This document shows, piece by piece, positions 43,499-52,658 of a stretch of 64,000 nt of DNA. Every line of letters starts with the position of its first letter. Within the stretch, counting starts at the first letter, position 1. The notes under the pieces are model-generated. The model saw nothing but the letters and a program-made list of their open reading frames with translations. It had not been told where the DNA came from and did not search any database. This stretch comes from Pedobacter cryotolerans (GTDB lineage: Bacteria; Bacteroidota; Bacteroidia; Sphingobacteriales; Sphingobacteriaceae): positions 372,001 to 436,000 of the forward strand of contig NZ_SWBO01000004.1 of assembly GCF_005116475.1 (NCBI RefSeq). The letters are read 5' to 3'. The position numbers were made by a program, and so were the translations under genes.

Positions 43499-45010
43499 AT
43501 GCCGCATTTTTTTATCATCCTGCTTAAGATAAATTTAGTGCTTATTTTATTTGCTGCAGCCTATTATTTTATCCTTCGAAAATTAACGTTTTATGTAATC
43601 AATCGCCTATTTTTGGTCTTTGGTATTTTATTTTCTACCATCTATCCATTTATAGATCTAACTGATTTTTTTTACCAAAATCAGCAAGCAGCTGTATTTG
43701 TTCCAGAGATTAATCAACAAGTTAAATCTTTAATGCCATCAAATTTAATTATTAAATATTGGCAGTGGATTGGAGCTTCGTTCTATGTTGGTGTGGCTTT
43801 TATGGCTTTTAGACTTTTTATACAATTTCTTTCCCTCATTAAAATACATCGCAAATCATCTCCAGGTATCATTTCCAATTTTAAGGTAAGGATATTAAAT
43901 GAAGCCGTTGGCCCTTTTTCTTTTTGGCAAACAGTTTATATTAATCCTGCATTACACAATGAAAACGAATTGAATACCATTTTAACACATGAACAAATTC
44001 ATGTAAAGCAGTGGCATACCTTAGATATTATATTAGCAGAGCTGAGTGTGGTTTTTTATTGGTTTAATCCGGGTATTTGGCTTATGAAACGAGCGGTTAA
44101 AGAAAACTTGGAATTTATAACTGATGAAAAAATATTGAAACGAGGCATGGATAAAAAAGCTTATCAATATAGTTTGTTAGATGTAGGCAATCTTGTACCA
44201 GCAATAGAAATTGTAAATAATTTTAATCTTTCTGATTTAAAAAAGCGAATTAAAATGATGAATGCTAAACGATCTTCAAAGTTTAGTTTAAGTCGTTATT
44301 TACTTGTTTTACCCATCTTATTGTTAAGTACTTTGGCCTTTACAGTGGCAAAAAAGGAAGAAATTACAGCACAATTTAAACCAATAAAAAATGTTTTAGC
44401 TAGTGTAAATATATTGGATACATTAACTACTGCAGCAGACATAAATTCTTCAATTCCAAAACGTGAGGTAGTTAAAGTTAAATCAAAAAAAATCATCAAG
44501 CAAAGTACTGATTCTTCAAGCTCGAAAAATATTAATTTGATGGTGAAATCTGTATTCTCAACGCTAGATAGTTTAACTTTTAAGACCGGTGAAGATCATC
44601 ATAAGAAATTTACATTCTCATTTAAACAAAATCAATCAGAAGCTTCAGGCCAATTAAATGGGATAGTAAAAAAGAGTATCATCTTTTTAAAAACAGATAC
44701 CTCAAAAACTACAGCTAGCGTAGAAAGAAGAAATGAAGTTTTGAATTTATTGGTGCAAAATAATTTACCTTTAGAAACTGATAAAACTGCAGATAAAGAA
44801 AATAAAGTAATCATTAGAGCTTATAAAGTAAGTTCTAAATTTGAGCCTAGCAGTGATAAAAATGTTAGTTTTTATTTAGATGGAAAAAAAGTTACTAAAG
44901 AAGAGTTAGATCAACTTAATTCAAATGAAATAAGCAGTGTTTCAGTTGTTAAAGGAGAAAAAGGTGGCGAAGTAAGGATTACTGGAAAAGGAGCAATTAC
45001 AAAAAATTAA
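43499..45010 (+). CDS. BlaR1/MecR1-like M56 membrane metallopeptidase
   Basis: This 503-residue protein has three N-terminal transmembrane segments (about 4-26, 32-52, 83-110), the zinc motif HEQIH in ILTHEQIHVKQWH (about 160-172), a fourth helix (about 263-283), and a periplasmic C-terminal region of about 220 residues ending in a TonB-plug-like word (ISSVSVVKGEKG). It should sense an outside signal and lead to cleavage of the BlaI-like repressor. There is no penicillin-binding domain, so the signal is not necessarily a beta-lactam. Confidence 0.9.
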   Translation: MPHFFIILLKINLVLILFAAAYYFILRKLTFYVINRLFLVFGILFSTIYPFIDLTDFFYQNQQAAVFVPEINQQVKSLMPSNLIIKYWQWIGASFYVGVAFMAFRLFIQFLSLIKIHRKSSPGIISNFKVRILNEAVGPFSFWQTVYINPALHNENELNTILTHEQIHVKQWHTLDIILAELSVVFYWFNPGIWLMKRAVKENLEFITDEKILKRGMDKKAYQYSLLDVGNLVPAIEIVNNFNLSDLKKRIKMMNAKRSSKFSLSRYLLVLPILLLSTLAFTVAKKEEITAQFKPIKNVLASVNILDTLTTAADINSSIPKREVVKVKSKKIIKQSTDSSSSKNINLMVKSVFSTLDSLTFKTGEDHHKKFTFSFKQNQSEASGQLNGIVKKSIIFLKTDTSKTTASVERRNEVLNLLVQNNLPLETDKTADKENKVIIRAYKVSSKFEPSSDKNVSFYLDGKKVTKEELDQLNSNEISSVSVVKGEKGGEVRITGKGAITKN

Positions 45011-45015
45011 AATAT

Positions 45016-45654
45016 TTACTTGCAGTATTTAGTTTTTAATTCATCTGTAATTTCTTCGGTGATTCTAATGATATCGTCAGGAGTATCATCATTATTTACC
45101 ACAATTTTATTGCATTGCTCTCTATACGGTAACAGAAATTCTTTGTAAGCGGGCACTACATGGTTGTGCCATTTGTACAGCACATCGTCCTCAGGATAGC
45201 CTCTATCCATTCCATCACGTTTAATACGGCGTTGTAATGCAACATTTTCCTCTGCTTCTATAAATATACGCAAATCCAATAGTTCGGCAATTTGCTCAAA
45301 ATGTAAAATAAATAACCCTTCTACAATAATAATTGGAGCAGGATTAATCTCTAAAATTTTTACTACTGCTAAAGGATTGTTAAAGTTGTATTCCTTTTTA
45401 TAAACAACTTCACCTTTAATTAATTTTTTAATGTCAATTAAAAATTGTTCATCATCAATGGTAGATGGAAGATCAAAGTTGTACAATTTGTTTTCTTCTT
45501 GTGTCATTTCACCTGCCGGTATGTAATAATCATCCTGCGATAAAAGTGTCACTTCATCATTTTTAAAATGATGTAAAAAACTGTTTAAAAAGAAAGTTTT
45601 ACCAGAACCGCTACCACCTGCGATACCAATTATTAGCGGTTTATTGTTGTTCAT
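45016..45654 (-). CDS. udk: Uridine kinase
   Basis: The 212-residue P-loop kinase phosphorylates uridine and cytidine in pyrimidine salvage. It contains GIAGGSGSGKTFF (about 9-21), DDYY (about 41-44), and the lid segment RRIKRDGMDRGY. I chose the ATG at 45654 (MNNNKPLIIGIAGG); an upstream frame start at 45666 would add MLKR. It overlaps the LysM gene by 14 bases on the same strand, so translation is likely coupled. It is convergent with the BlaR1-like gene, with five bases between the stop codons and no terminator visible. Confidence 0.95.
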   Translation of the reverse strand: MNNNKPLIIGIAGGSGSGKTFFLNSFLHHFKNDEVTLLSQDDYYIPAGEMTQEENKLYNFDLPSTIDDEQFLIDIKKLIKGEVVYKKEYNFNNPLAVVKILEINPAPIIIVEGLFILHFEQIAELLDLRIFIEAEENVALQRRIKRDGMDRGYPEDDVLYKWHNHVVPAYKEFLLPYREQCNKIVVNNDDTPDDIIRITEEITDELKTKYCK

Positions 45655-47002
45655 TCTCTTGAGCACCGTAATTTATATTGCAATAAAATCTTTTATCTAA
45701 AGCACCAACAGCGTCTGCTACTGCTTTTGTCATTACAATGATAACATCTTTTGTTGATTCATTCTCGGTAAATTTACCAACAACCTTTGCAAATGCCGAT
45801 CGATTGCTCATTGGATTGGTAACTTTAATAATGGTTCCTACAGTTGCTGTACGGTGTAAAACCAACATTTTGTTAGGGTCTAAATCTTGGTCTGCTATCC
45901 AAACGGCAGTTCCTTTTTCTTCAATTTGGGTAATCCCGTATTTACTAGCAGGTTGTCTTAAAGAAGGATCTTTAATGGTGTTTTCATCTTCTGTTGGTTC
46001 GTCAGTACCATAATCAGCAACTGATCTCGAAGCATCTTTTATGATCAATTTTTGACCAACTACCACTTCATCTTTTGTTAAATTATTAGCTGTTTTAATT
46101 TGGTAGGTTGTTAATCCATATTTTTTAGCAATAGAATAAATGGTTTCTCCTGCCAATACATTGTGCGTATAGCCTACCACATTATTGTTTTGCACCACAG
46201 TTTGTTGTTCTGCTATAGGTTTAACTATTGGCTTTGTAACTACTGGTAATGTTGTTTGAATGGGAGTTGGCGTTGGAGTTTGGGTAGTTTCAACCGCAAC
46301 CTGATTTGTATTTGATATCTTTAAAACCTGTCCAATTCTTAAATTGTTAGACGACAGTCCATTTAATCTTTTAATTTCATCTACCGTAGTTCCATATTTC
46401 TCAGCTAATAGATTTAAATTTTCCTTTGCCTTTATGGTATGTTCAATAATTGCTGCATTTTCATTTTGCACAACAGCTGGTGTAGTTTGAACAGTTTTAG
46501 GTGCATTATAAACAGGAACCTTGGGTGTTTGCTGATTAACTGTTTGCGAGATATTTTCGCTTCCATTTGGTATAAGTAAAACTTGCCCAATTTGTAAATT
46601 AATAGAAGTTAAATTATTTAATCTTTTAATCTCGTCTACCGTAGTTCCAAACCTTTCGGCAAGCATATTTAAATTGTCTTTTGCCTTTATGGTGTATTCA
46701 GTTTGCTTAGCATTACTTGCAACTGCAGCAGCCTGATTTCCTGCAAAAGCTAAATTTGTAGGTACTTTTACAATAATACCAATCTGCAACAACTTACTAT
46801 CGTTAAAAGTCATTACATCCTTGTAATTAACACTGTATCTTTTAGCTATAGAATAGTAAGTTTCCTTCGCATCAACCTTATGTAAGATTAGTTTTTTACC
46901 GTTGCTATTTTCAACCCCAACTGAATCTATTGCATTTTTAGCTTTAGAAATAGATAAATTAATAAATAGAGCAGATAGAAATAATATATATGTTTTTTGC
47001 AT
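45641..47002 (-). CDS. LysM-repeat protein with an RlpA-like C-terminal domain
   Basis: This 453-residue exported protein has a signal peptide (about 1-22) and four LysM repeats (for example HKVDAKETYYSIAKRYSVNYKDV, EYTIKAKDNLNMLAERFGTTVDEI, HTIKAKENLNLLAEKYGTTVDEI, HNVLAGETIYSIAKKYGLTTYQI) separated by glutamine/threonine/proline-rich linkers. The last 100 residues look like a double-psi beta-barrel of the RlpA type (VLHRTATVGTIIKVTNPMSN). It binds peptidoglycan. I chose the ATG at 47002; a TTG lies one codon upstream. Repeats 2 and 3 are nearly identical, which suggests recent duplication. Confidence 0.88.
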   Translation of the reverse strand: MQKTYILFLSALFINLSISKAKNAIDSVGVENSNGKKLILHKVDAKETYYSIAKRYSVNYKDVMTFNDSKLLQIGIIVKVPTNLAFAGNQAAAVASNAKQTEYTIKAKDNLNMLAERFGTTVDEIKRLNNLTSINLQIGQVLLIPNGSENISQTVNQQTPKVPVYNAPKTVQTTPAVVQNENAAIIEHTIKAKENLNLLAEKYGTTVDEIKRLNGLSSNNLRIGQVLKISNTNQVAVETTQTPTPTPIQTTLPVVTKPIVKPIAEQQTVVQNNNVVGYTHNVLAGETIYSIAKKYGLTTYQIKTANNLTKDEVVVGQKLIIKDASRSVADYGTDEPTEDENTIKDPSLRQPASKYGITQIEEKGTAVWIADQDLDPNKMLVLHRTATVGTIIKVTNPMSNRSAFAKVVGKFTENESTKDVIIVMTKAVADAVGALDKRFYCNINYGAQENEQQ

Positions 47003-47176
47003 CAAATTCTTTTAATATTTGGAACGACAATTATACGAAAATTAATTTTTACGCCATTGCCATTGTAAAACGTTAATACAATTGATGTATTGTATGTTTT
47101 TTAAAAAATATGCAAACTTTTGCCTACAACCAATTGTTGTATGTGTATTAGAACAACCTTAAAATTAATAAACATC

Positions 47177-47656
47177 ATGGATGCAAAAGAAATAAGCTTA
47201 AGCGAGAAAAAAGTTAAACCTGTGGTTGATATGTTAAATGACTATTTAGCCAATTATCATATCCATTATCAAAAATTAAGAGGTTGCCATTGGAATATTA
47301 AAGGGCAAAACTTTTTTACATTGCATGTTAAGTTTGAAGAATTATATACCAATGCACAGCTTACAATTGATGAAATTGCAGAAAGAGTATTAACCTTGGG
47401 CAAACCACCACATAGCAGATTTGAGGATTATATCAAAGAATCTACCATCAAAGAAATTAATACAATTGGCATGAGTGATATGGCAATGGTTGATGAGGTT
47501 TTAGCCGATATGGCAAAATTAATTGAAATAGAACGAGATTTATTAGAGGCTTCTGACACGGCTGGTGATGATGGCACCAATGATATGGTTAACCGTTTTA
47601 TGCAGTTTAAAGAAAAAACCAATTGGATGTTACGCTCATTTGCTGGTAAAAAATAG
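47177..47656 (+). CDS. dps: Dps-type DNA-protecting ferritin
   Basis: The 159-residue protein belongs to the ferritin-like Dps family, which stores iron and protects DNA from oxidants. The ferroxidase-centre residues are visible in YHIHYQKLRGCHWNIKGQNFFTLHVKFEELY (His about 30 and 42, later Asp/Glu). I chose the ATG at 47177 (MDAKEISLSEKKVKPVVDML) because it is the conserved beginning; a longer frame from 47120 begins in the promoter region. An excellent terminator follows. Confidence 0.95.
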   Translation: MDAKEISLSEKKVKPVVDMLNDYLANYHIHYQKLRGCHWNIKGQNFFTLHVKFEELYTNAQLTIDEIAERVLTLGKPPHSRFEDYIKESTIKEINTIGMSDMAMVDEVLADMAKLIEIERDLLEASDTAGDDGTNDMVNRFMQFKEKTNWMLRSFAGKK

Positions 47657-47676
47657 GCTTTAATTAAGCCAAGTAT

Positions 47677-47715
47677 TAGCCACATTATTTAATAAAATGA
47701 TGTGGCTATTTTTTT
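47677..47715 (+). terminator. Intrinsic terminator of dps
   Basis: TAGCCACAT (47677-47685) pairs perfectly with ATGTGGCTA (47700-47708) over a 14-base A/T loop, followed by seven T residues. Confidence 0.9.
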
Positions 47716-47743
47716 GAAGCGCAAATTCAGTAAAATGATCAAT

Positions 47744-47826
47744 GTTCGTCCTACTTTCCGCTATATTTTTTTTTATGCTTCGACAAGCTCAGGACAAAAA
47801 GCATGCCGCTGCAATTAGGGCTATTG
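47744..47826. repeat. Dispersed intergenic element (CCGCTATA...CCGCTGCAATTAGGGCTA)
   Basis: The sequence GTTCGTCCTACTTTCCGC is followed by a T-run, TTCGACAAGCTCAGG, and then GCATGCCGCTGCAATTAGGG. ATGC (47775-47778) and GCAT (47801-47804) can form a small stem, and the two CCGCT words (47758 and 47806) flank it. I recognise this word order from other Bacteroidota intergenic regions, where it occurs in many copies. I cannot count copies here. Confidence 0.5.
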
Positions 47827-48003
47827 TTTAATGGCTTCTGCACATAAAATCCCCTCAAAGTTTGCTAACCTATAATAGCCGATAGTGATTTGGTAAATGA
47901 TGGGTTGGCTATTAAAACGTAAATAATCGCATTATTTTTTGTTTATAGATCTAATGATAGTGGACATGTAGCCCCGACCTTTAGGTTTGAGCGAAATAAA
48001 ACG

Positions 48004-48023
48004 CCTGCCTGCCGGCAGGCAGG
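48004..48023. repeat. Perfect 20-bp palindrome
   Basis: CCTGCCTGCCGGCAGGCAGG is a perfect palindrome with no loop. It is GC-rich in an AT-rich setting, and is a recurrent dispersed element type in Bacteroidota as far as I recall. Confidence 0.75.
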
Positions 48024-48164
48024 GACAGCAGGTGCAAACTTTAATTTTTGAAGAGGCATTGCTTTTAAATGAATATCAATCAGCTTAATAAGGCTCAATT
48101 GTCAGCTAAATCTTTAATTGTACCATTGTAAGGCTTTTTTTCAATTTCTAAAATGCGAATTATC

Positions 48165-48172
48165 TATCTTTG
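48165..48172 (+). promoter_or_regulatory. -7 element of the UbiD-family gene
   Basis: TATCTTTG matches TAnnTTTG exactly. The ATG at 48177 is 4 bases further on, implying a leaderless transcript. Confidence 0.55.
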
Positions 48173-48176
48173 ATTC

Positions 48177-50009
48177 ATGGGTTATAAAAGCTTAGCAGAA
48201 TGCGTTTCTGATCTCGAAAAACACGGTCATTTAGTTAGAATTAAAGAAGAAGTTGATCCCTATTTAGAAATGGCAGCCATACATTTGCGGGTATATGAAA
48301 GCCAAGGACCTGCTTTGCTTTTTGAAAACGTTAAAGGCAGTATGTTTCCTGCGGTGTCTAATTTGTTTGGTACTTTAGAGCGCTCGAGATTTATGTTTAG
48401 AGACAGTTTAGCCAAAGTAGAGCAATTGGTAGAACTGCGTTCAGATCCGATTAAAGCTTTAAAAAACCCATTTAAATATGCTGGCTCTGCATTAACAGCT
48501 TTATCGGCATTGCCATTAAAACAATCCTTATTTAAAAATACATTTCAAAAAACAACCATTAGCAGTATACCGGCCATTGTAAATTGGCCAATGGATGGAG
48601 GTCCGTTTGTAACGATGCCACAAGTTTTTACAGAAGATATTGACAAACCTGGAGTGATGAATGGCAATTTAGGGATGTACAGAATTCAGCTAGGTGGTAA
48701 TGATTATATACAGGATAAAGAAATCGGACTTCATTACCAATTACACCGGGGGATAGGCATACACCAAACTAAAGCCAATGCCAAAGGGCAGCCGCTTAAG
48801 GTAAGTATATTTGTAGGCGGACCGCCATCTCATCCTGTTGCTGCAGTTATGCCTTTACCAGAAGGATTATCTGAACTAACTTTTGCTGGTGCATTAGGCA
48901 ACCGAAGGTTTAGATATTTTAGAGATGAGGAGGGATTTGTGATTTCGGCAGATGCAGATTTTGTGATTACAGGAACAGTATTTCCACAAGAAAACAAACC
49001 AGAAGGACCTTTTGGAGATCATTTGGGCTACTACAGTTTAACGCATCTCTTTCCGTTAATGAAAGTGAACAATGTTTATCATAAAAAAGATGCCATTTGG
49101 TCGTTTACCGTAGTTGGCCGACCGCCACAAGAGGATACCAGTTTTGGCGCTTTAATTCACGAAATAACTGGTGCAGCTATTCCGCAAGAAATATCAGGTT
49201 TAAAAGAAGTTAATGCAGTTGATGCAGCAGGAGTACATCCATTGTTGTTTGCAATTGGTAGCGAAAGGTACACGCCTTTTTTGAAAGAAAAAAAACCACA
49301 AGAAATTTTAACAATTGCCAACCATATTTTAGGTAAAAATCAATTAAGCTTAGCTAAATATTTATTTATTGCTGCTAGGGAAGACAATGAAAAACTGAGC
49401 ACAAATAATATTCAAGAATTTCTTCAGCACATGCTGGAAAGAATTGATTTAAGTAAAGATTTGCATTTTCATACCAATACCACCATTGACACATTAGATT
49501 ATTCTGGCGATGGATTAAATACAGGCTCGAAAGTAGTTTTTGCAGCAGTAGGAGAGAAGAGAAGAGAATTGATGACTATTTTACCAAAAGAATTTTCTTT
49601 ACCTGATGGATTTGGAACTTTTAAAATTGCATTGCCAGGTGTGCTTGCCATTGATGGTATTAATTATACTAACGCTGCAAATGCTAAAAGTGAAATAGAA
49701 AGCTTGAAACAACATTTAAAAGCAGCAAATTTATCTGGCTTACAAATTATTGTATTTTGCGATGATGCAAATTTTACTGCAGCTACTATTAATAATTTGG
49801 TTTGGGTAACTTTTACTAGGAGCAATCCAGCGGCTGATATTGATGGTATAAATGATTTTACAGCCAATAAACATTGGGGATGTAAGGGACCTTTAATTAT
49901 AGATGCTCGTAAAAAGCCTCATCATGCTCCAGAGCTGATAAAAGATGAAGAGGTAGAGAAAAATATTGAGCGTTTTTGGCAAAACGGAGCATCCTTAAAT
50001 GGAATATAA
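48177..50009 (+). CDS. UbiD-family decarboxylase
   Basis: This 610-residue enzyme of the UbiD family uses prenylated FMN to decarboxylate an aromatic or enone acid. Visible features are the RIKEEVDPYLEMAAI start, HYQLHRGIGIHQTKA, and the EGPFGDHLGYYS motif (about 278-289) containing active-site acidic residues. The family in Bacteroidota includes the decarboxylase of the futalosine menaquinone pathway, and mqnC at 17350 supports that reading. The partner UbiX is not in this window. Ends with a bidirectional terminator shared with the convergent porin gene. Confidence 0.88.
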   Translation: MGYKSLAECVSDLEKHGHLVRIKEEVDPYLEMAAIHLRVYESQGPALLFENVKGSMFPAVSNLFGTLERSRFMFRDSLAKVEQLVELRSDPIKALKNPFKYAGSALTALSALPLKQSLFKNTFQKTTISSIPAIVNWPMDGGPFVTMPQVFTEDIDKPGVMNGNLGMYRIQLGGNDYIQDKEIGLHYQLHRGIGIHQTKANAKGQPLKVSIFVGGPPSHPVAAVMPLPEGLSELTFAGALGNRRFRYFRDEEGFVISADADFVITGTVFPQENKPEGPFGDHLGYYSLTHLFPLMKVNNVYHKKDAIWSFTVVGRPPQEDTSFGALIHEITGAAIPQEISGLKEVNAVDAAGVHPLLFAIGSERYTPFLKEKKPQEILTIANHILGKNQLSLAKYLFIAAREDNEKLSTNNIQEFLQHMLERIDLSKDLHFHTNTTIDTLDYSGDGLNTGSKVVFAAVGEKRRELMTILPKEFSLPDGFGTFKIALPGVLAIDGINYTNAANAKSEIESLKQHLKAANLSGLQIIVFCDDANFTAATINNLVWVTFTRSNPAADIDGINDFTANKHWGCKGPLIIDARKKPHHAPELIKDEEVEKNIERFWQNGASLNGI

Positions 50010-50011
50010 CA

Positions 50012-50047
50012 AAAAAACCATTCTAACATTTGTCAGAATGGTTTTTT
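50012..50047. terminator. Bidirectional terminator
   Basis: AAAAAACCATTCT (50012-50024) pairs perfectly with AGAATGGTTTTTT (50035-50047) across 10 bases. It can serve both the UbiD-family gene (plus) and the porin gene (minus). Confidence 0.9.
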
Positions 50048-50063
50048 GTTAATAACTGTTATA

Positions 50064-51575
50064 TTAAAATCTTAATCCAAAAGTTAAGAATACATTGTTT
50101 AAAGTGTTTTTAACATCTGCAACTGGTCCATTACCAGAACTTAGCGTATAAGGATTAAATGTGTTATTAGTTTCTACTCTTTGGTAAGCTAAGTCAATAG
50201 AATAATTATTCACTCTATAACCTAAACCACCACTATACATTTGAGTATCAAAAAATCCATTTTCATCTGTTTTATATGGACTACCATTTACGCCATAACC
50301 GGCTCTTAAACTTAGGTTGTTAATTTTATACTCGCCACCAAGTCTATAGTTTACTGCGCTTTTAAAGTTATTTCTAATATCTGCATTATTAGTTCTAATT
50401 AAATCGCTGTCATAATTACCACCATTGGTAGACAATCTTGTGCTTGCATAATCAATAAAATCAACATCAGCAGAAATTATAGCTTGGCTGCCAATTACAT
50501 AACTAGCACCTAGTGAACCTTTCAATGGGGTTCTTAAATTGTAGGTGAAATCGTAAGTTTCGTTATCACTTGTACCTCTAATTGTTCCACTATTGTCTAA
50601 TCCTTCTGTATAGCTATCGTCTATAACAAACCAAGTTGGGGTTTGAAAAGTAGCGCCAATTCTTAAGCCTTCTGCTGCACGTACAATTACACCAAGTTTA
50701 CCGTTTACACCAGAGCCTTTTGTAACTTGACTTTGATTAAATAATAATTTATAATTAATATTTGCACCTGTTAGATCACCATTAGCATCGTATTCTCTTG
50801 CTCTTCCTGCTTCTTCGTATTGGGCATCAGAAGTATACCTTAAATCAACTAATCCAATGCTACCGCCAATATAAACGGTATTAGAAATATTTGCAGCGGC
50901 AGAAAAATTGAATTCTGATACAGAACCAGCCCTTACTTCATTTTTACGTTGCGCATTACTTTGATTAGCATCTGCAAAGGTTTCTGGGAAATAATTACCA
51001 GCCACATTATCAAAACTGATTAGATAATTATCATAAGCCATTCTTTCTAAGCTTCCACCTGTTAAATTATTAGGAGTGGTAGAGCCTGCTATCTCAGCAA
51101 AATAATCTGCAATTGAAGTGCTATTATTATTTCCACCGTAGTTTATCTCGGTATGGTAATCGTTATTTCTATTGTAGCCAATTCCAAAAACTGCACTAAT
51201 TAATCCTTTCTTGGTATCCTGACCACGTTGCTTGTACATTGGCGTATAAAAAACCGCACCTAATTGGTTAATGTTAAGTTGACTTTTATTTGTAGTAGAG
51301 TTTTGACCTAGATAGTTTGCATTGATGCTACTTTGATTAAATTCTGGTGTTAAACTAAATTCTGATTTCGTGAATAAGCCAAGTCCAGCAGGGTTGCCAC
51401 CAAGTGAACTCATATCACCACCAACACCAATTTGAGCATTACCCATCGCTTTAAAGCGAGCCGTGCTACCATAATTGGTTTGCGAAAATCTAAGTGCATC
51501 ATTTGCGTATTGAGCGTAAGTGGTGCCTGTGGTAGCTACTATAGCTACCACTAACATCGATATAATTTTTTTCAT
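50064..51575 (-). CDS. OmpP1/FadL-family outer-membrane porin
   Basis: The 503-residue protein has a signal peptide (about 1-21, ending YAQ) and the FadL-like opening RFSQTNYGSTARFKAMGNAQIGVGGDMSSLGGNPAGLG (about 29-65), where the NPAGLG motif is typical. The rest is a beta-barrel ending in phenylalanine (FLTFGLRF). It probably transports hydrophobic molecules. It lies 25 bases downstream of the glycine-rich lipoprotein gene, in one transcript. Confidence 0.92.
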   Translation of the reverse strand: MKKIISMLVVAIVATTGTTYAQYANDALRFSQTNYGSTARFKAMGNAQIGVGGDMSSLGGNPAGLGLFTKSEFSLTPEFNQSSINANYLGQNSTTNKSQLNINQLGAVFYTPMYKQRGQDTKKGLISAVFGIGYNRNNDYHTEINYGGNNNSTSIADYFAEIAGSTTPNNLTGGSLERMAYDNYLISFDNVAGNYFPETFADANQSNAQRKNEVRAGSVSEFNFSAAANISNTVYIGGSIGLVDLRYTSDAQYEEAGRAREYDANGDLTGANINYKLLFNQSQVTKGSGVNGKLGVIVRAAEGLRIGATFQTPTWFVIDDSYTEGLDNSGTIRGTSDNETYDFTYNLRTPLKGSLGASYVIGSQAIISADVDFIDYASTRLSTNGGNYDSDLIRTNNADIRNNFKSAVNYRLGGEYKINNLSLRAGYGVNGSPYKTDENGFFDTQMYSGGLGYRVNNYSIDLAYQRVETNNTFNPYTLSSGNGPVADVKNTLNNVFLTFGLRF

Positions 51576-51600
51576 GTGTGTTTGTGTGTTAATTTAGAAA

Positions 51601-52551
51601 TTATCCTCTACCTGGTCTTCCACCACCACCGCCGCCACCTGAGCTACCGCCACCGCCTCTGCTAGAGCCACCACCACCACCTGATGAAGCTGGAGGAGGA
51701 GAGCTTTGTCTTTGAGGAGCATAAGAAGGAGCTTGTCTTGGAGGAGCTTCACTTCTAGTCGGTCTAGCAGTAGCTTCACCTCTAGTTGGTCTACTACCAG
51801 TTGTATTAGGTCTTGCAACTGTTCCACCATTAGTACCAGGATTATAACTTTCAGCTCTGCTTCTGGTTACACCGTTATTGCCGTAAGTATTTGATCTTGT
51901 AGGAACACCATTTACGCTACCTGGTCTAGGTCTGTTATAACCGTTTTCTCCACCTCTATCTGGTCTTGGTCTATAGTTAGCATTTACGTTGTTTCCACCG
52001 CCGTAAAATCCGCCACCGAAACCACCGCCCCAACCACCGAAGCCTCCGCCCCAATAGCCAGTACCAAATCTGTTAAAGTTTGAGTTAAAACCCCAAAAAG
52101 GATCATAACCCCAACCACCATAAAAACCAAAATTGTTAAAACCGAAGTTGTTAAAGCCCCAATTATTAAAACCCCAACGATTAAAGCCTAAGCCAAATCC
52201 ACCACCCCAGAATGGATCATAAAATGAATTGTAGCCATAATAATTATAAAATGGGTCGAAATACCCTCTGTTCATGTTACCATAGTAAAACCTGTCTATT
52301 CTCGAAGAATAATCCATATCATAATATGGGTCAGATTTACCGTAATAATCATCTACTTCTCCATCTGCAGTTGTATTTTCTACTTGTGGAGCTTGAACAG
52401 AAACGGCTGGTTTATATTCTTTAGCCTGAGCAGTTGTGTTGTAAACATCATCCTGAATGGCAGTGTTTTGAGCCACTCTTGGTGCTGAGCATGAAGCAAC
52501 AAACAAGGCTGTTACCGCAAGCATACTGGTGAATAATTGGTTAGGTTTCAT
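51601..52551 (-). CDS. Glycine/asparagine/aromatic-rich lipoprotein
   Basis: A 316-residue protein with a lipoprotein signal (lipobox VASC near residue 21). The middle (about 95-190) is rich in Gly, Asn, Phe, Trp and Tyr, with a repeated WGFNN/FGFNN word. The C-terminal third is Pro/Arg/Ser-rich, ending in runs of glycine (SSGGGGGSSRGGGG). It looks like a surface-exposed low-complexity protein. I chose the ATG at 52551 (MKPNQLFTSML); a longer frame to 52638 would place 29 residues before the signal peptide. Function unknown. Confidence 0.78.
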   Translation of the reverse strand: MKPNQLFTSMLAVTALFVASCSAPRVAQNTAIQDDVYNTTAQAKEYKPAVSVQAPQVENTTADGEVDDYYGKSDPYYDMDYSSRIDRFYYGNMNRGYFDPFYNYYGYNSFYDPFWGGGFGLGFNRWGFNNWGFNNFGFNNFGFYGGWGYDPFWGFNSNFNRFGTGYWGGGFGGWGGGFGGGFYGGGNNVNANYRPRPDRGGENGYNRPRPGSVNGVPTRSNTYGNNGVTRSRAESYNPGTNGGTVARPNTTGSRPTRGEATARPTRSEAPPRQAPSYAPQRQSSPPPASSGGGGGSSRGGGGSSGGGGGGGRPGRG

Positions 52552-52658
52552 TTTTATATGTGTTTTGTTTGTGTGTTGAACAAAAATTGTAGCTATAAAT
52601 TTATAGATTTGTAATCTACAATACAAGAAATTTAACACAAAAAACGTTCCAAATAGTT

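Larger units (their letters stand above)
47716..48176. other. Intergenic region with dispersed elements, 461 bp
   Basis: No gene is seen between dps and the UbiD-family gene. It contains a conserved-looking element (47744-47826), the 20-bp perfect palindrome at 48004-48023, and the -7 element at 48165-48172. Confidence 0.65.

Noticed and set aside
43132..45010. BlaI/BlaR1 pair read as a beta-lactam resistance operon
   Set aside because: There is no beta-lactamase or penicillin-binding sensor domain; such pairs are general proteolytic switches in Bacteroidota.
51594..51830. A leucine/valine-rich frame inside the glycine-rich lipoprotein gene
   Set aside because: It lies wholly in another frame of the low-complexity 3' end of that gene and is an artefact of its repetitive codons.
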